Source: Beduinella massiliensis (GTDB taxonomy: Bacteria; Bacillota; Clostridia; Christensenellales; Aristaeellaceae). From it: a DNA stretch of 64,000 bases. The notes beneath the pieces were generated by a model that saw nothing but the letters and a program-made list of their open reading frames with translations, had not been told where the DNA came from and did not search any database. The stretch's first letter is position 1; each line of letters begins with the position of its first letter. The stretch spans positions 3,069,605 through 3,133,604 of the forward strand of contig NZ_LT963430.1 of NCBI RefSeq assembly GCF_900199405.1, in the 5' to 3' direction. A program made the position numbers and the translations under genes. Positions 16,511 to 25,154 of the stretch are shown here, in pieces.

Positions 16511-17953
16511 TTACGCCTCTTCGTCCCCCAACGCAATGGGCTTCGCCGGGTTGTGCACGTCGTACATGCGCGCGTCCATTCTCCCCTCCGCCGTCCGCAG
16601 CTCCAGACGGAAGTCCATGAGCGCCTCCGGGATGAACAGGCGCACGACGAGCGCGCCGCCCTGCATGCCGTAGCCCGCGTACACCCGCGTCACGACGTTC
16701 AGGTACGCGCCGTTCACGCAGAACGCGCAGGGCGCCTCCTGGCAAAGCAGCCTGCCCCGCGCCGCGCGGAAGGGCTGCCCGCTCATCTGCGTTTCAAGAA
16801 GCAGCTCGTCGCCGTCCGATGACAGGGCGATCTTTTGCCCTCCGGCGGTCAGCTTCCTGGGAAGCAGCGCGTCCGGCACCTGCCCCCCGTCGTCCAGGAC
16901 GGGCTCCATCAGGCACGACAGGCCTGCGAGCGTTTCCTGAAGATGCGCGTCTGCTTCGGGAGCCTGCGCGAGCGGAGCGTCCTGCATCTTTGAAAGCACC
17001 TCGTCGAAGTATACGTCCAGCTCGGCCTGAATGTCGTCCACGAAGGCCGTCATCGCGAGCACCGCGTTCTTCTCGCGGTTCATCACGCAAAGCTGACCGA
17101 ACATGCCGTCCCCGCGGAAGCTGCCGTTTTCGCACATCCAGAACTGATAGCCGTAGCCCGCCTCCCAGTCGCGCGTCGCGCCGCGTCCGCCGTTTTCGAT
17201 CTGCCTGCTCGTCGCCTGAATCAGGTAATCCCGGGGCAAAAGCTGCTTTCCTTCCCACGCGCCGCCCTGCAAAATCAGCACGCCGAACTTGGCGATGACC
17301 TCCGGCAGGATGGAGAGGCCGAAGCCACCCGTGCAGATGCCCGCGCCGGTGCGCATCCAGTGCAGGCCGTGAATGCCCATGGGGTCGAAGAGCCTTTCCT
17401 GCAAGTACGCCTCCAGATCCACGCCGCGCTTTTTGAGCGCAGCCGCGCACATGAAGGTCGCCATGGTGTTGTATCGAAACACCTCGCCCGGCATGTCCGT
17501 GAAGGGGACGGACAGGAAGCTTTGCACAAAATCGCCCGCCCAGCGCTCCTCCGGCTGACCCGTGGACATGCGCAGCAGGTGCCGCAGGGTGAGGCTTTTA
17601 AGCTCCGGCCCGACGCGCACGCCCGCCATTGCGATCTCGTCCGCGAAGATCTCCGCGACGCGCTCGTCCAGCGAGAGGATGCCCTCCTCCTGCGCAAGCC
17701 CCATCGCGGCGGAGGTAAACGACTTGGAGAGCGAGTAAACCGTCTGATACTGCTGCGCGTCAAAGGGGCTGTAGTACCCCTCCGCGTACACCCGGCCGTC
17801 CCGCACCAGCAGGAAGCTGTGGATGCGAAGCCCTGTCCGCGCATAGACGTTCACCATTTCCTCCACCCAGTCCGCCTGAACGCCCGCTTCCTCCGGCGTG
17901 ACGCGCGGAAGCGGCGCGCCCGCGCACGCCTCGTACCGAATCGCCTTTTCCAT
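16511..17953 (-). CDS. Serine hydrolase, beta-lactamase class C / DD-peptidase family
   Basis: The 480-residue protein has the SxxK nucleophile motif as SLSK (Ser74, Lys77) in YSLSKSFTSAAMG, followed by FRYNTMATFM, the region of the second catalytic tyrosine, here YNT rather than the usual YxN. No signal peptide is seen, so it appears cytoplasmic, as in many esterase-like members of the family. A C-terminal domain of about 130 residues follows the catalytic domain. It could hydrolyse esters or D-amino-acid peptides; antibiotic resistance is not implied. It is the first gene of a leftward operon with its own promoter. Confidence 0.88.
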   Translation of the reverse strand: MEKAIRYEACAGAPLPRVTPEEAGVQADWVEEMVNVYARTGLRIHSFLLVRDGRVYAEGYYSPFDAQQYQTVYSLSKSFTSAAMGLAQEEGILSLDERVAEIFADEIAMAGVRVGPELKSLTLRHLLRMSTGQPEERWAGDFVQSFLSVPFTDMPGEVFRYNTMATFMCAAALKKRGVDLEAYLQERLFDPMGIHGLHWMRTGAGICTGGFGLSILPEVIAKFGVLILQGGAWEGKQLLPRDYLIQATSRQIENGGRGATRDWEAGYGYQFWMCENGSFRGDGMFGQLCVMNREKNAVLAMTAFVDDIQAELDVYFDEVLSKMQDAPLAQAPEADAHLQETLAGLSCLMEPVLDDGGQVPDALLPRKLTAGGQKIALSSDGDELLLETQMSGQPFRAARGRLLCQEAPCAFCVNGAYLNVVTRVYAGYGMQGGALVVRLFIPEALMDFRLELRTAEGRMDARMYDVHNPAKPIALGDEEA

Positions 17954-17982
17954 GAAGACCGCCCTTTCCTTCCGTTTTGCTC

Positions 17983-18011
17983 AGCATAGCACATTTCGCG
18001 CGATGTGTCAT
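17983..18011 (-). promoter_or_regulatory. Promoter of the serine hydrolase operon
   Basis: On the minus strand ATGACA (18011-18006), 17 bases, TATGCT (17988-17983) preceded by TGC, an extended -10. It is divergent from the GH42 promoter 30 bases away. Confidence 0.6.
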
Positions 18012-18041
18012 CGATATTTGATAGAAAACGGGCCGGCGTCA

Positions 18042-18050
18042 TGTTATAAT
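18042..18050 (+). promoter_or_regulatory. Extended -10 promoter of the GH42 gene
   Basis: TG-T-TATAAT lies about 31 bases before the GH42 start codon. A possible -35 (TTGATA at 18018-18023) is too far (21 bases) for ideal spacing, so the extended -10 probably carries the promoter. Confidence 0.6.
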
Positions 18051-18080
18051 GAACCCAAACATCGACAGGAGGGAACCGTC

Positions 18081-20111
18081 ATGGCGCAATATCCCCCGAT
18101 CATGAAGGACAAGCCCGTGTTTTTGCACGGCGGCGACTACAACCCCGACCAATGGCTGAACGAAAAGTCCACCGTCTGGCCGCGCGACATGGAGCTGGCG
18201 AAGAAGGCCGGCATCAACACGCTTTCCGTAGGCATCTTCTCCTGGGCCACGCTGGAGCCGGAGGAGGGACGCTACACCTTCGAATGGCTCGACGAAGTGA
18301 TGGACATGCTCGCCCAAAACGGCATCAAGGCGGTGCTCGCCACGCCCAGCGGCGCGCGCCCGGCCTGGATGGCGGAGAAGTATCCCGAGGTGCTGCGCGT
18401 GACGGAGGATCGCCGCCGCAACCTCTTCGGCGAGCGGCACAACCACTGCCTGACCTCGCCCGTATACCGCGAAAAGGTGCGCAAGATGAACACGCTGCTC
18501 GCCGAGCGCTACAAGGATCACCCCGCGCTCGGCATGTGGCACATCTCCAACGAATACGGCGGAGAGTGTCACTGCCCCCTTTGCCAGCAGCGGTTTCGCC
18601 AATGGCTGAAGGAGCGCTACGGCACCATCGACAAGCTCAACGACGACTGGTGGAATACATTCTGGTCGCACCGCTACAGCTCGTTTGACCAGATCGAAAG
18701 CCCCTCCTCCATCGGCGAGAGCGGCAGCCACGGTCTGAACCTGGCGTGGAAGCGCTTCACCACCCAGCAGTTCTGTGACTTTTACAGCTGGGAGATCGAG
18801 CCGCTGCGGCGCATCACGCCTGACGTGCCCTGCACGACGAACCTGATGCACACCTACCCCGGCATCAATTACTTCGAGCTGGGCAGGCTGCTCGACCGGT
18901 GCAGCTGGGACAACTACCCGCAATGGACGAACGACATGCGCGACGCCAAGGTCGCCGCCCATTCCGCCTTCTGCCATGACCTGATGCGCGGCGTGTGCGG
19001 CGGCAAGCCCTACATGCTGATGGAGTCCTCGCCCTCCTGCGTCAACTGGCAGGCCGTCAACCGCCTGCGCCAGCCCGGCATCCTGATGCTACAGAGCCTG
19101 CAGGCCGTCGCCCATGGCTCGGACACGGTGCAGTACTTCCAGTTCCGCAAGGGGCGCGGCTCCTTCGAGAAGTTCCACGGAGCCGTCGTCTCGCACGACG
19201 AGAGCGAGCAAAACCGCGTGTACCGCGAGGTCTGTGCCGTGGGCGAGGCGCTCGCGGGGCTCACGCCCGCGCTCGGTGCCGCGCCCGAAAACCGCATCGC
19301 CGTCGTGTACGATTGGGAAAACCGCTGGGCCCTGGAAGACGCGCGCTTCGGCCTGAACACCGGCAAGGGATACGAAGAGACGGTGCGCACGCACCACACA
19401 GCCTTCCTGCGCGCTGGCTACGGCGTGGATGTGATCGACGAAACCTGCGACCTTGCGCCCTATCGCGTGGTCTGCGGCCCCATGACCTACATGCTGCGCC
19501 CCGGCTTTGCGCAGCGCGTTCGCGCCTTCGTCGAGGCGGGCGGCACCTACATATCGACCTACTGCTCCGGCTGGGTGAACGAGGAAGACCTCTGTTTCAT
19601 GGGCGGCTTCCCCGGCCCGCTGCGCGAGGTCTGCGGCCTCTGGGACGAGGAGACGGACGCGCTGGACGAGACGCAGCGCAACCGCTTCACCTGGAACGGC
19701 AGGAGCTACGAGGCGAAGGACTTCTGCGCCGTGGTGCATCCGGAGGGCGCGCAGGTGCTCGCCGCCTACGAGGAACGCTTCTATCAGGGCGCGCCCGCGC
19801 TGACGGTGAACGCCTTTGGCAAGGGCCGCTGCTACTACATCGCCGCGCGCACGGGAGAGGATTTTCTCTGCGACCTGTACGCGCACGTCGCAAAGGAGGC
19901 GGGGCTCTCTCCGCTGCTTCCGGCGCTGCCTTCCGGCGTGCTGTGCACGGAGCGCGTGGGCGCAAACGGGCGCTTCCTCTTCGTGATGAACACCGTGCCC
20001 GAAGCGCGCACGGTCACGCTGCCCGCCTGCACCGACGTTCAAACGGGTCTTATGCGAAAGGGAGACTGCACGCTCGGCGCATACGGCGTGATGGCCGTCA
20101 GGCTCGCGTAA
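18081..20111 (+). CDS. Beta-galactosidase, glycoside hydrolase family 42
   Basis: The 676-residue protein has the GH42 layout: a (beta/alpha)8 barrel starting GGDYNPDQW, acid/base Glu158 in WHISNEYGG and nucleophile Glu315 in YMLMESSPS. Cys123, Cys163, Cys165 and Cys168 form the zinc site known in this family. A trimerisation domain follows (CGPMTYMLRPGFA), then a small beta domain. No signal peptide is present, so it probably hydrolyses imported beta-galactosides in the cytoplasm, for example plant galactan or arabinogalactan fragments. The start at 18081 has AGGAGGGA 6 bases upstream. It converges with the leftward sugar importer. Confidence 0.95.
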   Translation: MAQYPPIMKDKPVFLHGGDYNPDQWLNEKSTVWPRDMELAKKAGINTLSVGIFSWATLEPEEGRYTFEWLDEVMDMLAQNGIKAVLATPSGARPAWMAEKYPEVLRVTEDRRRNLFGERHNHCLTSPVYREKVRKMNTLLAERYKDHPALGMWHISNEYGGECHCPLCQQRFRQWLKERYGTIDKLNDDWWNTFWSHRYSSFDQIESPSSIGESGSHGLNLAWKRFTTQQFCDFYSWEIEPLRRITPDVPCTTNLMHTYPGINYFELGRLLDRCSWDNYPQWTNDMRDAKVAAHSAFCHDLMRGVCGGKPYMLMESSPSCVNWQAVNRLRQPGILMLQSLQAVAHGSDTVQYFQFRKGRGSFEKFHGAVVSHDESEQNRVYREVCAVGEALAGLTPALGAAPENRIAVVYDWENRWALEDARFGLNTGKGYEETVRTHHTAFLRAGYGVDVIDETCDLAPYRVVCGPMTYMLRPGFAQRVRAFVEAGGTYISTYCSGWVNEEDLCFMGGFPGPLREVCGLWDEETDALDETQRNRFTWNGRSYEAKDFCAVVHPEGAQVLAAYEERFYQGAPALTVNAFGKGRCYYIAARTGEDFLCDLYAHVAKEAGLSPLLPALPSGVLCTERVGANGRFLFVMNTVPEARTVTLPACTDVQTGLMRKGDCTLGAYGVMAVRLA

Positions 20112-20138
20112 AGCGCGTTCGTAAAGACGAATAAAAAG

Positions 20139-20174
20139 CGAGAGCGCTTCCACCGAAAGGAGGAAGCGCTCTCG
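20139..20174. terminator. Bidirectional terminator between GH42 and importer
   Basis: A perfect 13-bp stem (20139-20151 with 20162-20174) lies between converging genes. On the minus strand it is followed by CTTTTTATT, so it best serves the leftward importer operon. Confidence 0.85.
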
Positions 20175-20201
20175 TCTTATCTCATGTACGATTTGTATGG
20201 A

Positions 20202-21728
20202 TTACTGCGCTAGGAAGGCCTGGAACTGCGCGTTCGCCTCGTCTACGATCTTCTGCATGCCGGCGTCTTCCATCTTCTGAAGGAACTCGGGCAGAACGGT
20301 CTCGACATCGGCAGCGCCGGTGCACAGGGTCAGCGCATAGGCTTCCTTGATGTTCGCGACGGCGGCGATCTCCTTGGAGACGGGCGTCGGATCGAAGGTG
20401 AAGCCGTAGATCGGCAGCTTCTTGGAGCCGGCATAGAACTCGGCAAAGCGCTGCTGGAAGTCAGAGCCCTGGCCCTTCTGCGGGGGCAGGATGGTCACGT
20501 TGCCGACACCATTGGTCCAGACGCTGTAGGAGTTGTTGCGCTCATCGGTGAACTCAACTTCGCCCGCATCGTTCAGGTTGTAGTGAACGCCCTCGACGCC
20601 GTAGTTGAGCAGGGTCATGACCTTGGGATCGGTGTTCAGCAGGTTGAGGAACTTGAAGCACTCGACCGGATGATCGGAGTTCGCGGAAATGGCCATCATG
20701 CCGCCCTGCACGGAGGTGTTGTCGATGTAGGGAGCGTCGGTCGTCATGATGTACTGCACGTCGATGCCGCGCTGCGCGGAGGTGGTGAACTCGTAGCCGT
20801 ACAGGGAGACCTCGCTGGAGATCAGGTAGTTCGCGGTGTTCTGCGCGTTGCGCCACGCGTCGGTCGCGGTCTCGCCGATGGCGATCGCCGGATCGATGTA
20901 GCCCGCCTCGTAGTACTTGCGCATCTGCTCAGCGAAAGCCTTGAACTCGGGGGTGGCGTACTTGTTCATCAGCACGTTGCCGTAGGCGCCGGGAACGGAG
21001 ACGTCTTCCGCGTTCATATAATAGCTCAGCAGCAGGCCGCTGTCGCCGGTCACGATGGGCGTTCCGTCCACAAAGCGCTCGACGACCGCGCCTTCAAACA
21101 CGAAGGGGTAGAACACGCTGCCGTCGGCTTCTTCGCCGGCCTTCACCTTCGCGAAGATTTCGTCCCAGCCGAAGAACCCGGCCTTCTGAACGTCTTCCAC
21201 CGTATAGCCGTACTTTTCAAGCAGGGTCACGTTGACGTCCCAGCAGTTCATGGTGGCGAAATCCTTGAAGCCGGGCACCGCATAAATGCCCTTTTCGCCT
21301 TCGGGGCCTTCGGTCTTGGCGCCTTCAAACAGGAGCTCGGGAAGCGCCGCCTTCAGGTCCGCGCCGTACTGTTCGATGTAATTGTCTTCCGGGTCGTCCA
21401 GGCGAACGTAGGCGCCGGCCTTGGAGTACTTCGCATAGTCGTTCTTGGTCCAGGAGCAGGTGAACATGATGTCGTATTCATCGCTGCCGGTGTTGACGGC
21501 GTTCAGCGCCAGATCGTCGAAGTTCGCCCAGGTGCCCCACACGGGCTTGAGGGTCACGCCGATCTTCTCCTGCAGGTAGGGATTGAGCTGCTCCAGCACA
21601 GCGGTATCGTCGGACACGGTGTTGCCGTTGAGCAGGATGGTGATCTCCACGGGGGCGTCAGCGGCCAGCGCCGGAACCACGCCCAGGAGCATCATCGCGG
21701 ACAAGAGCAGGGCTAGGAACTTTTTCAT
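20202..21728 (-). CDS. ABC transporter extracellular solute-binding protein (DUF3502-type C-terminus)
   Basis: A 508-residue secreted binding protein. The N-terminus is a signal peptide (MKKFLALLLSAMMLLGVVP) ending in ALA, which points to signal peptidase I; there is no lipobox Cys. The body is a type 1 carbohydrate-binding fold, and the C-terminal 50-70 residues (NIKEAYALTLCTGAADVETV) match the DUF3502-type tail seen in LplA-like proteins. It follows the two permease genes of the operon and delivers an oligosaccharide to them. No ATPase gene is present; such importers commonly share an MsmK-type ATPase coded elsewhere. Confidence 0.92.
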   Translation of the reverse strand: MKKFLALLLSAMMLLGVVPALAADAPVEITILLNGNTVSDDTAVLEQLNPYLQEKIGVTLKPVWGTWANFDDLALNAVNTGSDEYDIMFTCSWTKNDYAKYSKAGAYVRLDDPEDNYIEQYGADLKAALPELLFEGAKTEGPEGEKGIYAVPGFKDFATMNCWDVNVTLLEKYGYTVEDVQKAGFFGWDEIFAKVKAGEEADGSVFYPFVFEGAVVERFVDGTPIVTGDSGLLLSYYMNAEDVSVPGAYGNVLMNKYATPEFKAFAEQMRKYYEAGYIDPAIAIGETATDAWRNAQNTANYLISSEVSLYGYEFTTSAQRGIDVQYIMTTDAPYIDNTSVQGGMMAISANSDHPVECFKFLNLLNTDPKVMTLLNYGVEGVHYNLNDAGEVEFTDERNNSYSVWTNGVGNVTILPPQKGQGSDFQQRFAEFYAGSKKLPIYGFTFDPTPVSKEIAAVANIKEAYALTLCTGAADVETVLPEFLQKMEDAGMQKIVDEANAQFQAFLAQ

Positions 21729-21795
21729 GATTCATTTCCTCCATTATCGTATTTGTAAGCGGTCGCTATCGACAGCGGCCGTTCTTACCAAAGGA

Positions 21796-22725
21796 TCAGC
21801 CCTTCACGGAGCCGACGGTCAGGCCGGCCACGACGTAGCGCTGAAAGAAGGGGTACGCGCAGGCGATGGGGACGACGATAAACACGACGGTCGCCATGCG
21901 CATGGTCTGATTGGGCAGCCGCATGATCGCGTCTGCGCTCGCCGCGCCGATCATGGAGCTGTTGCGTGCGAGGAATTCCGCGTTGCGCTGCATCTCCATC
22001 AGCAGGTATTGCAGCGGATACAGGCTGCGTTCGGTCACGTACAGCAGGCAGAGAAACCATTCGTTCCAGTAAGCCAGCGCCGTCAGCAGCGCGACGGTGG
22101 CGATGCCGGGCTTCACGATCGGCAGGATGATGCGCCACAGGGTGGAGTACTCGCCGCTGCCGTCGATGGTCGCCGCCTCGATGAGGTCAAACGGCACCGA
22201 GGTCTGGAAAAACGTCCGCATGATGATGATGTTAAAGGGACTGACCAGCATTGGCACGATGAGCGCGGCGTAGTTGTTGCCCAGGCCGAGCAGATTCCTG
22301 CACACGATGTACGTGGGAATGAGGCCGCCGCCAAAGATCATCGTAAAGAAGCTGAAGAAGCTGAAGAAATTGCGGTACTTAAAGTCCTTGCGAAACAGCG
22401 GATAGGCGTACAGCACGCACATGGCGACGCTGATGACCGTTCCGACGATGGTGACGAAGAAGCTGTTGAAGTAGCTGCGCCAGAGCACGTCGCCCATGCC
22501 CAGCACCTGCTTGAACGCCGCCAGCGACCAGGCCTCCGGGATGAAGGAGTAACCGATGTGCTTGATGCTGTCCTCAGAGCTCAGCGCGATGATGACGACG
22601 AACACGAACGGGATGATGCAGAGCAGCGAGAAGAGCCCCAGCACCAAATGAAAGAACGCTTCCATCGGCACGCTGACCGAGTTGAGCCTCAGGGCACGGG
22701 GAGTTTTCTTCTGAGCGGTCGTCAT
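21796..22725 (-). CDS. Sugar ABC transporter permease, LplC/YtcP-like
   Basis: A 309-residue permease with six hydrophobic segments and the EAA coupling loop EAATIDGSGEYSTLWRIILP. It belongs to the carbohydrate uptake transporter-1 family, LplC/MalG side. It starts 15 bases after the LplB-like gene, with AGGGGAG upstream, and pairs with that protein to form the membrane channel in the cytoplasmic membrane. It precedes the binding protein gene by 67 bases. Substrates of LplBC relatives in Clostridia include complex plant oligosaccharides, but none is indicated directly. Confidence 0.93.
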   Translation of the reverse strand: MTTAQKKTPRALRLNSVSVPMEAFFHLVLGLFSLLCIIPFVFVVIIALSSEDSIKHIGYSFIPEAWSLAAFKQVLGMGDVLWRSYFNSFFVTIVGTVISVAMCVLYAYPLFRKDFKYRNFFSFFSFFTMIFGGGLIPTYIVCRNLLGLGNNYAALIVPMLVSPFNIIIMRTFFQTSVPFDLIEAATIDGSGEYSTLWRIILPIVKPGIATVALLTALAYWNEWFLCLLYVTERSLYPLQYLLMEMQRNAEFLARNSSMIGAASADAIMRLPNQTMRMATVVFIVVPIACAYPFFQRYVVAGLTVGSVKG

Positions 22726-22740
22726 GTTTCTCCCCTCCTT

Positions 22741-23718
22741 TTAGAATAGACTGCTGTCGGAATCGATCTTGCGCACGACCGTATTGGCGACCATGATGCA
22801 CACGAACCCGACCAGATTTTGCAGGAAGCCCGCGGCCGTGGACATGCCGACGTCGCCCGTGAACTTGTAGGAGCGGTAGACGTAGGTATCAACCACCTGC
22901 GTGACCGGGAACAGCGGCGCGGAGTTCATCGGGACGGACCAGAACAGGCCGAAATCCGCGTTGAAGATCTTGCCGACGTTCATGATGAGCAGGATGATGA
23001 TCATGGGCCTCAGATGCGGCAGCGTCACGTGAATCATCTGCTGCCATTTGGTCGCGCCGTCCACCGCCGCCGCCTCGTACTGGGCGCGGTCGATGCCGGT
23101 GATGGCCGACAGGTAAAGCACCGTAGAATAGCCCGTGTTCTTCCAGACGTTGCAGATCGTGAGGATGAACGGCCAGTACTTGGGTTCGTTGTACCAGTCG
23201 ATCACCTGCGCGCCGGCGAGACGCTGCGCGCGGACGATCATGCCGTTGCTCGGGTCAAGGAAGGCGAAGAGGAAGTACGCCGCCACGACCCAGCTGAGGA
23301 AGTACGGGAAGAACATCAGCGTCTGATAGGTCTTCGCCAGAAACTTGCGGGTGAGCTCGCTCATCATGATCGCCAGCGCCACCGAGATCACCAGGCCCAG
23401 CAATATCCACACGATGTTGTACCCCAGCGTGTTTCGGATCATCGTCACGGAGTCCTTGGTGAACAGGAACTGGAAGTTATCCAGGCCAACCCACTTGCTG
23501 TGAAGCAGATTGACCGGAAAGGGCATCTTCTTGGTCGGCAGGCGATAGTCCAGAAATGCCATCACGATGCCGAACATGGGCAGGTAACGGATGAACAGCA
23601 GCCACAGCGCGGCGGGCGACACCATCGTCAGCAGCCATAGCGTCTTCGTCCTGCGGGAGCCATTCATGGATGCGCGGCGCCCGATCGCCCGATCCGTCCC
23701 GGCAACTTTCTTAACCAT
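22741..23718 (-). CDS. Sugar ABC transporter permease, LplB/YtcO-like
   Basis: The 325-residue protein has a short cytoplasmic tail, six membrane segments and the EAA loop YEAAAVDGATKWQQMIHVTLP. It is the MalF-side permease (LplB type) and starts the importer operon. The start at 23718 is supported by GGGAGGG 7 bases upstream; the frame stays open far upstream but without any ribosome site or family similarity. The DUF3502-type binding protein downstream is a usual companion. Confidence 0.93.
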   Translation of the reverse strand: MVKKVAGTDRAIGRRASMNGSRRTKTLWLLTMVSPAALWLLFIRYLPMFGIVMAFLDYRLPTKKMPFPVNLLHSKWVGLDNFQFLFTKDSVTMIRNTLGYNIVWILLGLVISVALAIMMSELTRKFLAKTYQTLMFFPYFLSWVVAAYFLFAFLDPSNGMIVRAQRLAGAQVIDWYNEPKYWPFILTICNVWKNTGYSTVLYLSAITGIDRAQYEAAAVDGATKWQQMIHVTLPHLRPMIIILLIMNVGKIFNADFGLFWSVPMNSAPLFPVTQVVDTYVYRSYKFTGDVGMSTAAGFLQNLVGFVCIMVANTVVRKIDSDSSLF

Positions 23719-24013
23719 GTAATCCCTCCCGTGCGTTTGCCGCCGCTTGATGGTATTATTGTACAAAATGCGCCGACGGATTTCATCGTTTGGCGTTGCG
23801 TTTTCTTGTACCTTGTTGTTCAGTTTGCGAAAAAGAAGACAAGGACGTCCTCCCCCTTCGCGTTTTCCCAGGTGCGATAGCCTGTCCAGCGGCACCGGCC
23901 GGGATGACGGGCGGCGACGCCACGTACAGAGATTCGCGCGCCGCAGACTTTTCGATCCCCTTCTCCCGCCGCCCCGAATGGCACAGACGATCCATCTTTC
24001 CGCCAACGGACAC
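23719..24013. other. Intergenic region upstream of the importer operon
   Basis: No gene with a ribosome site is visible. A minus-strand TACAAT about 45 bases before the permease start may be a -10 box, but no clear -35 fits. The rest is GC-rich with no obvious repeat. Confidence 0.4.
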
Positions 24014-24020
24014 AAAAAAA

Positions 24021-24051
24021 CGCCGTTCCGGGTCTTAAACCCAGAACAGCG
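24021..24051 (-). terminator. Rho-independent terminator of the small transcript
   Basis: On the minus strand CGCUGUUCUGGGU pairs with ACCCGGAACGGCG through 11 Watson-Crick and 2 G-U pairs around a UUAAG loop, then UUUUUUUG. On the plus strand the two G-U pairs become C-A mismatches, so it is oriented leftward. Confidence 0.8.
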
Positions 24052-24063
24052 TGATGAATGCCT

Positions 24064-24135
24064 TTATGAAAATCGCCCTTCGCAGCACAGCGCCGCGCCT
24101 GTATCCTTCAAAAAGGTACTAAGAAACAAGCCCAT
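24064..24135 (-). CDS. Possible 23-residue small protein
   Basis: Inside the small transcript, an ATG at 24135 is preceded by GAGGGAAC and begins MGLFLSTFLKDTGAALCCEG, with the stop 13 bases before the terminator stem. It has a hydrophobic start, a CC pair and a short basic end. The short length gives little statistical support; it may be a leader or regulatory peptide or not translated at all. I do not recognise it. Confidence 0.3.
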   Translation of the reverse strand: MGLFLSTFLKDTGAALCCEGRFS

Positions 24136-24160
24136 GTTCCCTCGCGGAGATCATATCTAT

Positions 24161-24189
24161 ATAATAAGCGTCAAATGTCAAGCTGTCAA
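24161..24189 (-). promoter_or_regulatory. Consensus promoter of the small transcript
   Basis: On the minus strand TTGACA (24189-24184), 17 bases, TATTAT (24166-24161). The predicted start is near 24154. A second TTGACA lies inside the spacer. Confidence 0.7.
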
Positions 24190-24270
24190 GCATTTTTAAG
24201 AAAAACGGCGTAATCGGCCCGGTTATACGGATGCCCTGCGGTGCCGGCATGGCGGTGCGTCCCGTCCCGC

Positions 24271-24299
24271 TTGGGAAAAGGGGCCTTCTCCGGTATACT
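24271..24299 (+). promoter_or_regulatory. Promoter of the ABC-2 exporter operon
   Basis: TTGGGA (24271-24276), 17 bases, TATACT (24294-24299), about 35 bases before the start of the ATPase gene. Confidence 0.65.
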
Positions 24300-24333
24300 G
24301 GCGCGTACGGCGCATTGAAAGGAGATGACGGAA

Positions 24334-25143
24334 ATGGCACAGATTTCACTCAGAGGCATATCCAAGCGCTTCACGGTCTACGAGCGTCCGTCGGGCCGGT
24401 GGGGGCTCCTCAAGGGGGCCTTCATTCGGGAGCGGCGACAGGTGGAGGCGCTGCACGACATCACGTTTGACATCGCGGAAGGCGAACTCGTCGGCTATAT
24501 CGGCCCCAACGGCGCGGGCAAGTCCACCACGGTCAAGGTCATGGGCGGCATTCTCACGCCCGACGCCGGCGAATGCCGCGTCATGGGGCGCGTGCCGTGG
24601 AGGGAGCGCAAAGAGCACGTGCAGCACATCGGCGTCGTCTTCGGCCAGCGAAGCCAGCTGTGGTGGGACGTGCCCGTATCCGATTCTTTTGAGCTGCTGC
24701 GCGATATCTATGCCGTCCCCCAGGCGGATTACGTCCGTCGGCTGGGGGAGCTCACGGAGCGGCTGGGCATCGGCTCGCTCCTGCGCACGCCCGCGCGTCA
24801 GCTTTCTCTGGGGCAGCGCATGCGCTGCGAGCTCGTGGCAGCGCTGCTCCACAGTCCGCAGATTCTCTTTCTGGACGAGCCGACCATTGGGCTGGACGCC
24901 GTCTCAAAGCTCGCGCTGCGCGCCTTTTTGCGCGAGGAAAACACGCTGCATGGCGTCACGATGCTGCTGACGACGCACGACATGGACGATATCGAGGCGC
25001 TTTGCAGCCGCGTGATGGTCATCGGCCATGGGCAGCTGCTGTCGGACGGTCCGCTATCCGCCCTCAAGGCGCGCTACGCCACGCGCGAGGGCGAAGATAT
25101 CGACGAAGTCATCGCAGGCATGTACCGCGAAATGGCGCTGTAG
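24334..25143 (+). CDS. ABC-2 type exporter ATP-binding protein
   Basis: A 269-residue ATPase with Walker A GPNGAGKST, Q-loop VVFGQRSQLWWD, a signature in the LSLGQRMRCEL form, Walker B ILFLDEPTIGLD and the switch His in TTHDMDD. It matches the COG4586 type that works with two distinct ABC-2 permeases. The start at 24334 is chosen because AAAGGAG lies 9 bases upstream; the ATG at 24325 is too close. It ends 11 bases before the first permease gene. Confidence 0.93.
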   Translation: MAQISLRGISKRFTVYERPSGRWGLLKGAFIRERRQVEALHDITFDIAEGELVGYIGPNGAGKSTTVKVMGGILTPDAGECRVMGRVPWRERKEHVQHIGVVFGQRSQLWWDVPVSDSFELLRDIYAVPQADYVRRLGELTERLGIGSLLRTPARQLSLGQRMRCELVAALLHSPQILFLDEPTIGLDAVSKLALRAFLREENTLHGVTMLLTTHDMDDIEALCSRVMVIGHGQLLSDGPLSALKARYATREGEDIDEVIAGMYREMAL

Positions 25144-25154
25144 GAGGAATGGAC

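Larger units (their letters stand above)
24014..24154 (-). ncRNA. Candidate small RNA or small mRNA of about 140 bases
   Basis: A consensus promoter at 24161-24189 and a strong terminator (13-bp stem with two G-U pairs at 24021-24051, then seven U) bracket this stretch on the minus strand. The transcript would contain a GGGAACA/UGUUUCU stem, a CCUU-UUUG-AAGG stem and a GC-rich middle. It does not match 6S, SRP, tmRNA or RNase P signatures that I know. It may act as RNA or carry the 23-residue frame listed separately. Confidence 0.5.

Noticed and set aside
22741-24015. Longer N-terminus for the LplB-like permease
   Set aside because: The extension has no family similarity. The start at 23718 has a strong ribosome site and the usual length.
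24014-24154. 6S RNA, SRP RNA or a known riboswitch
   Set aside because: Size is near some of these classes, but none of the conserved sequence motifs I know is visible.
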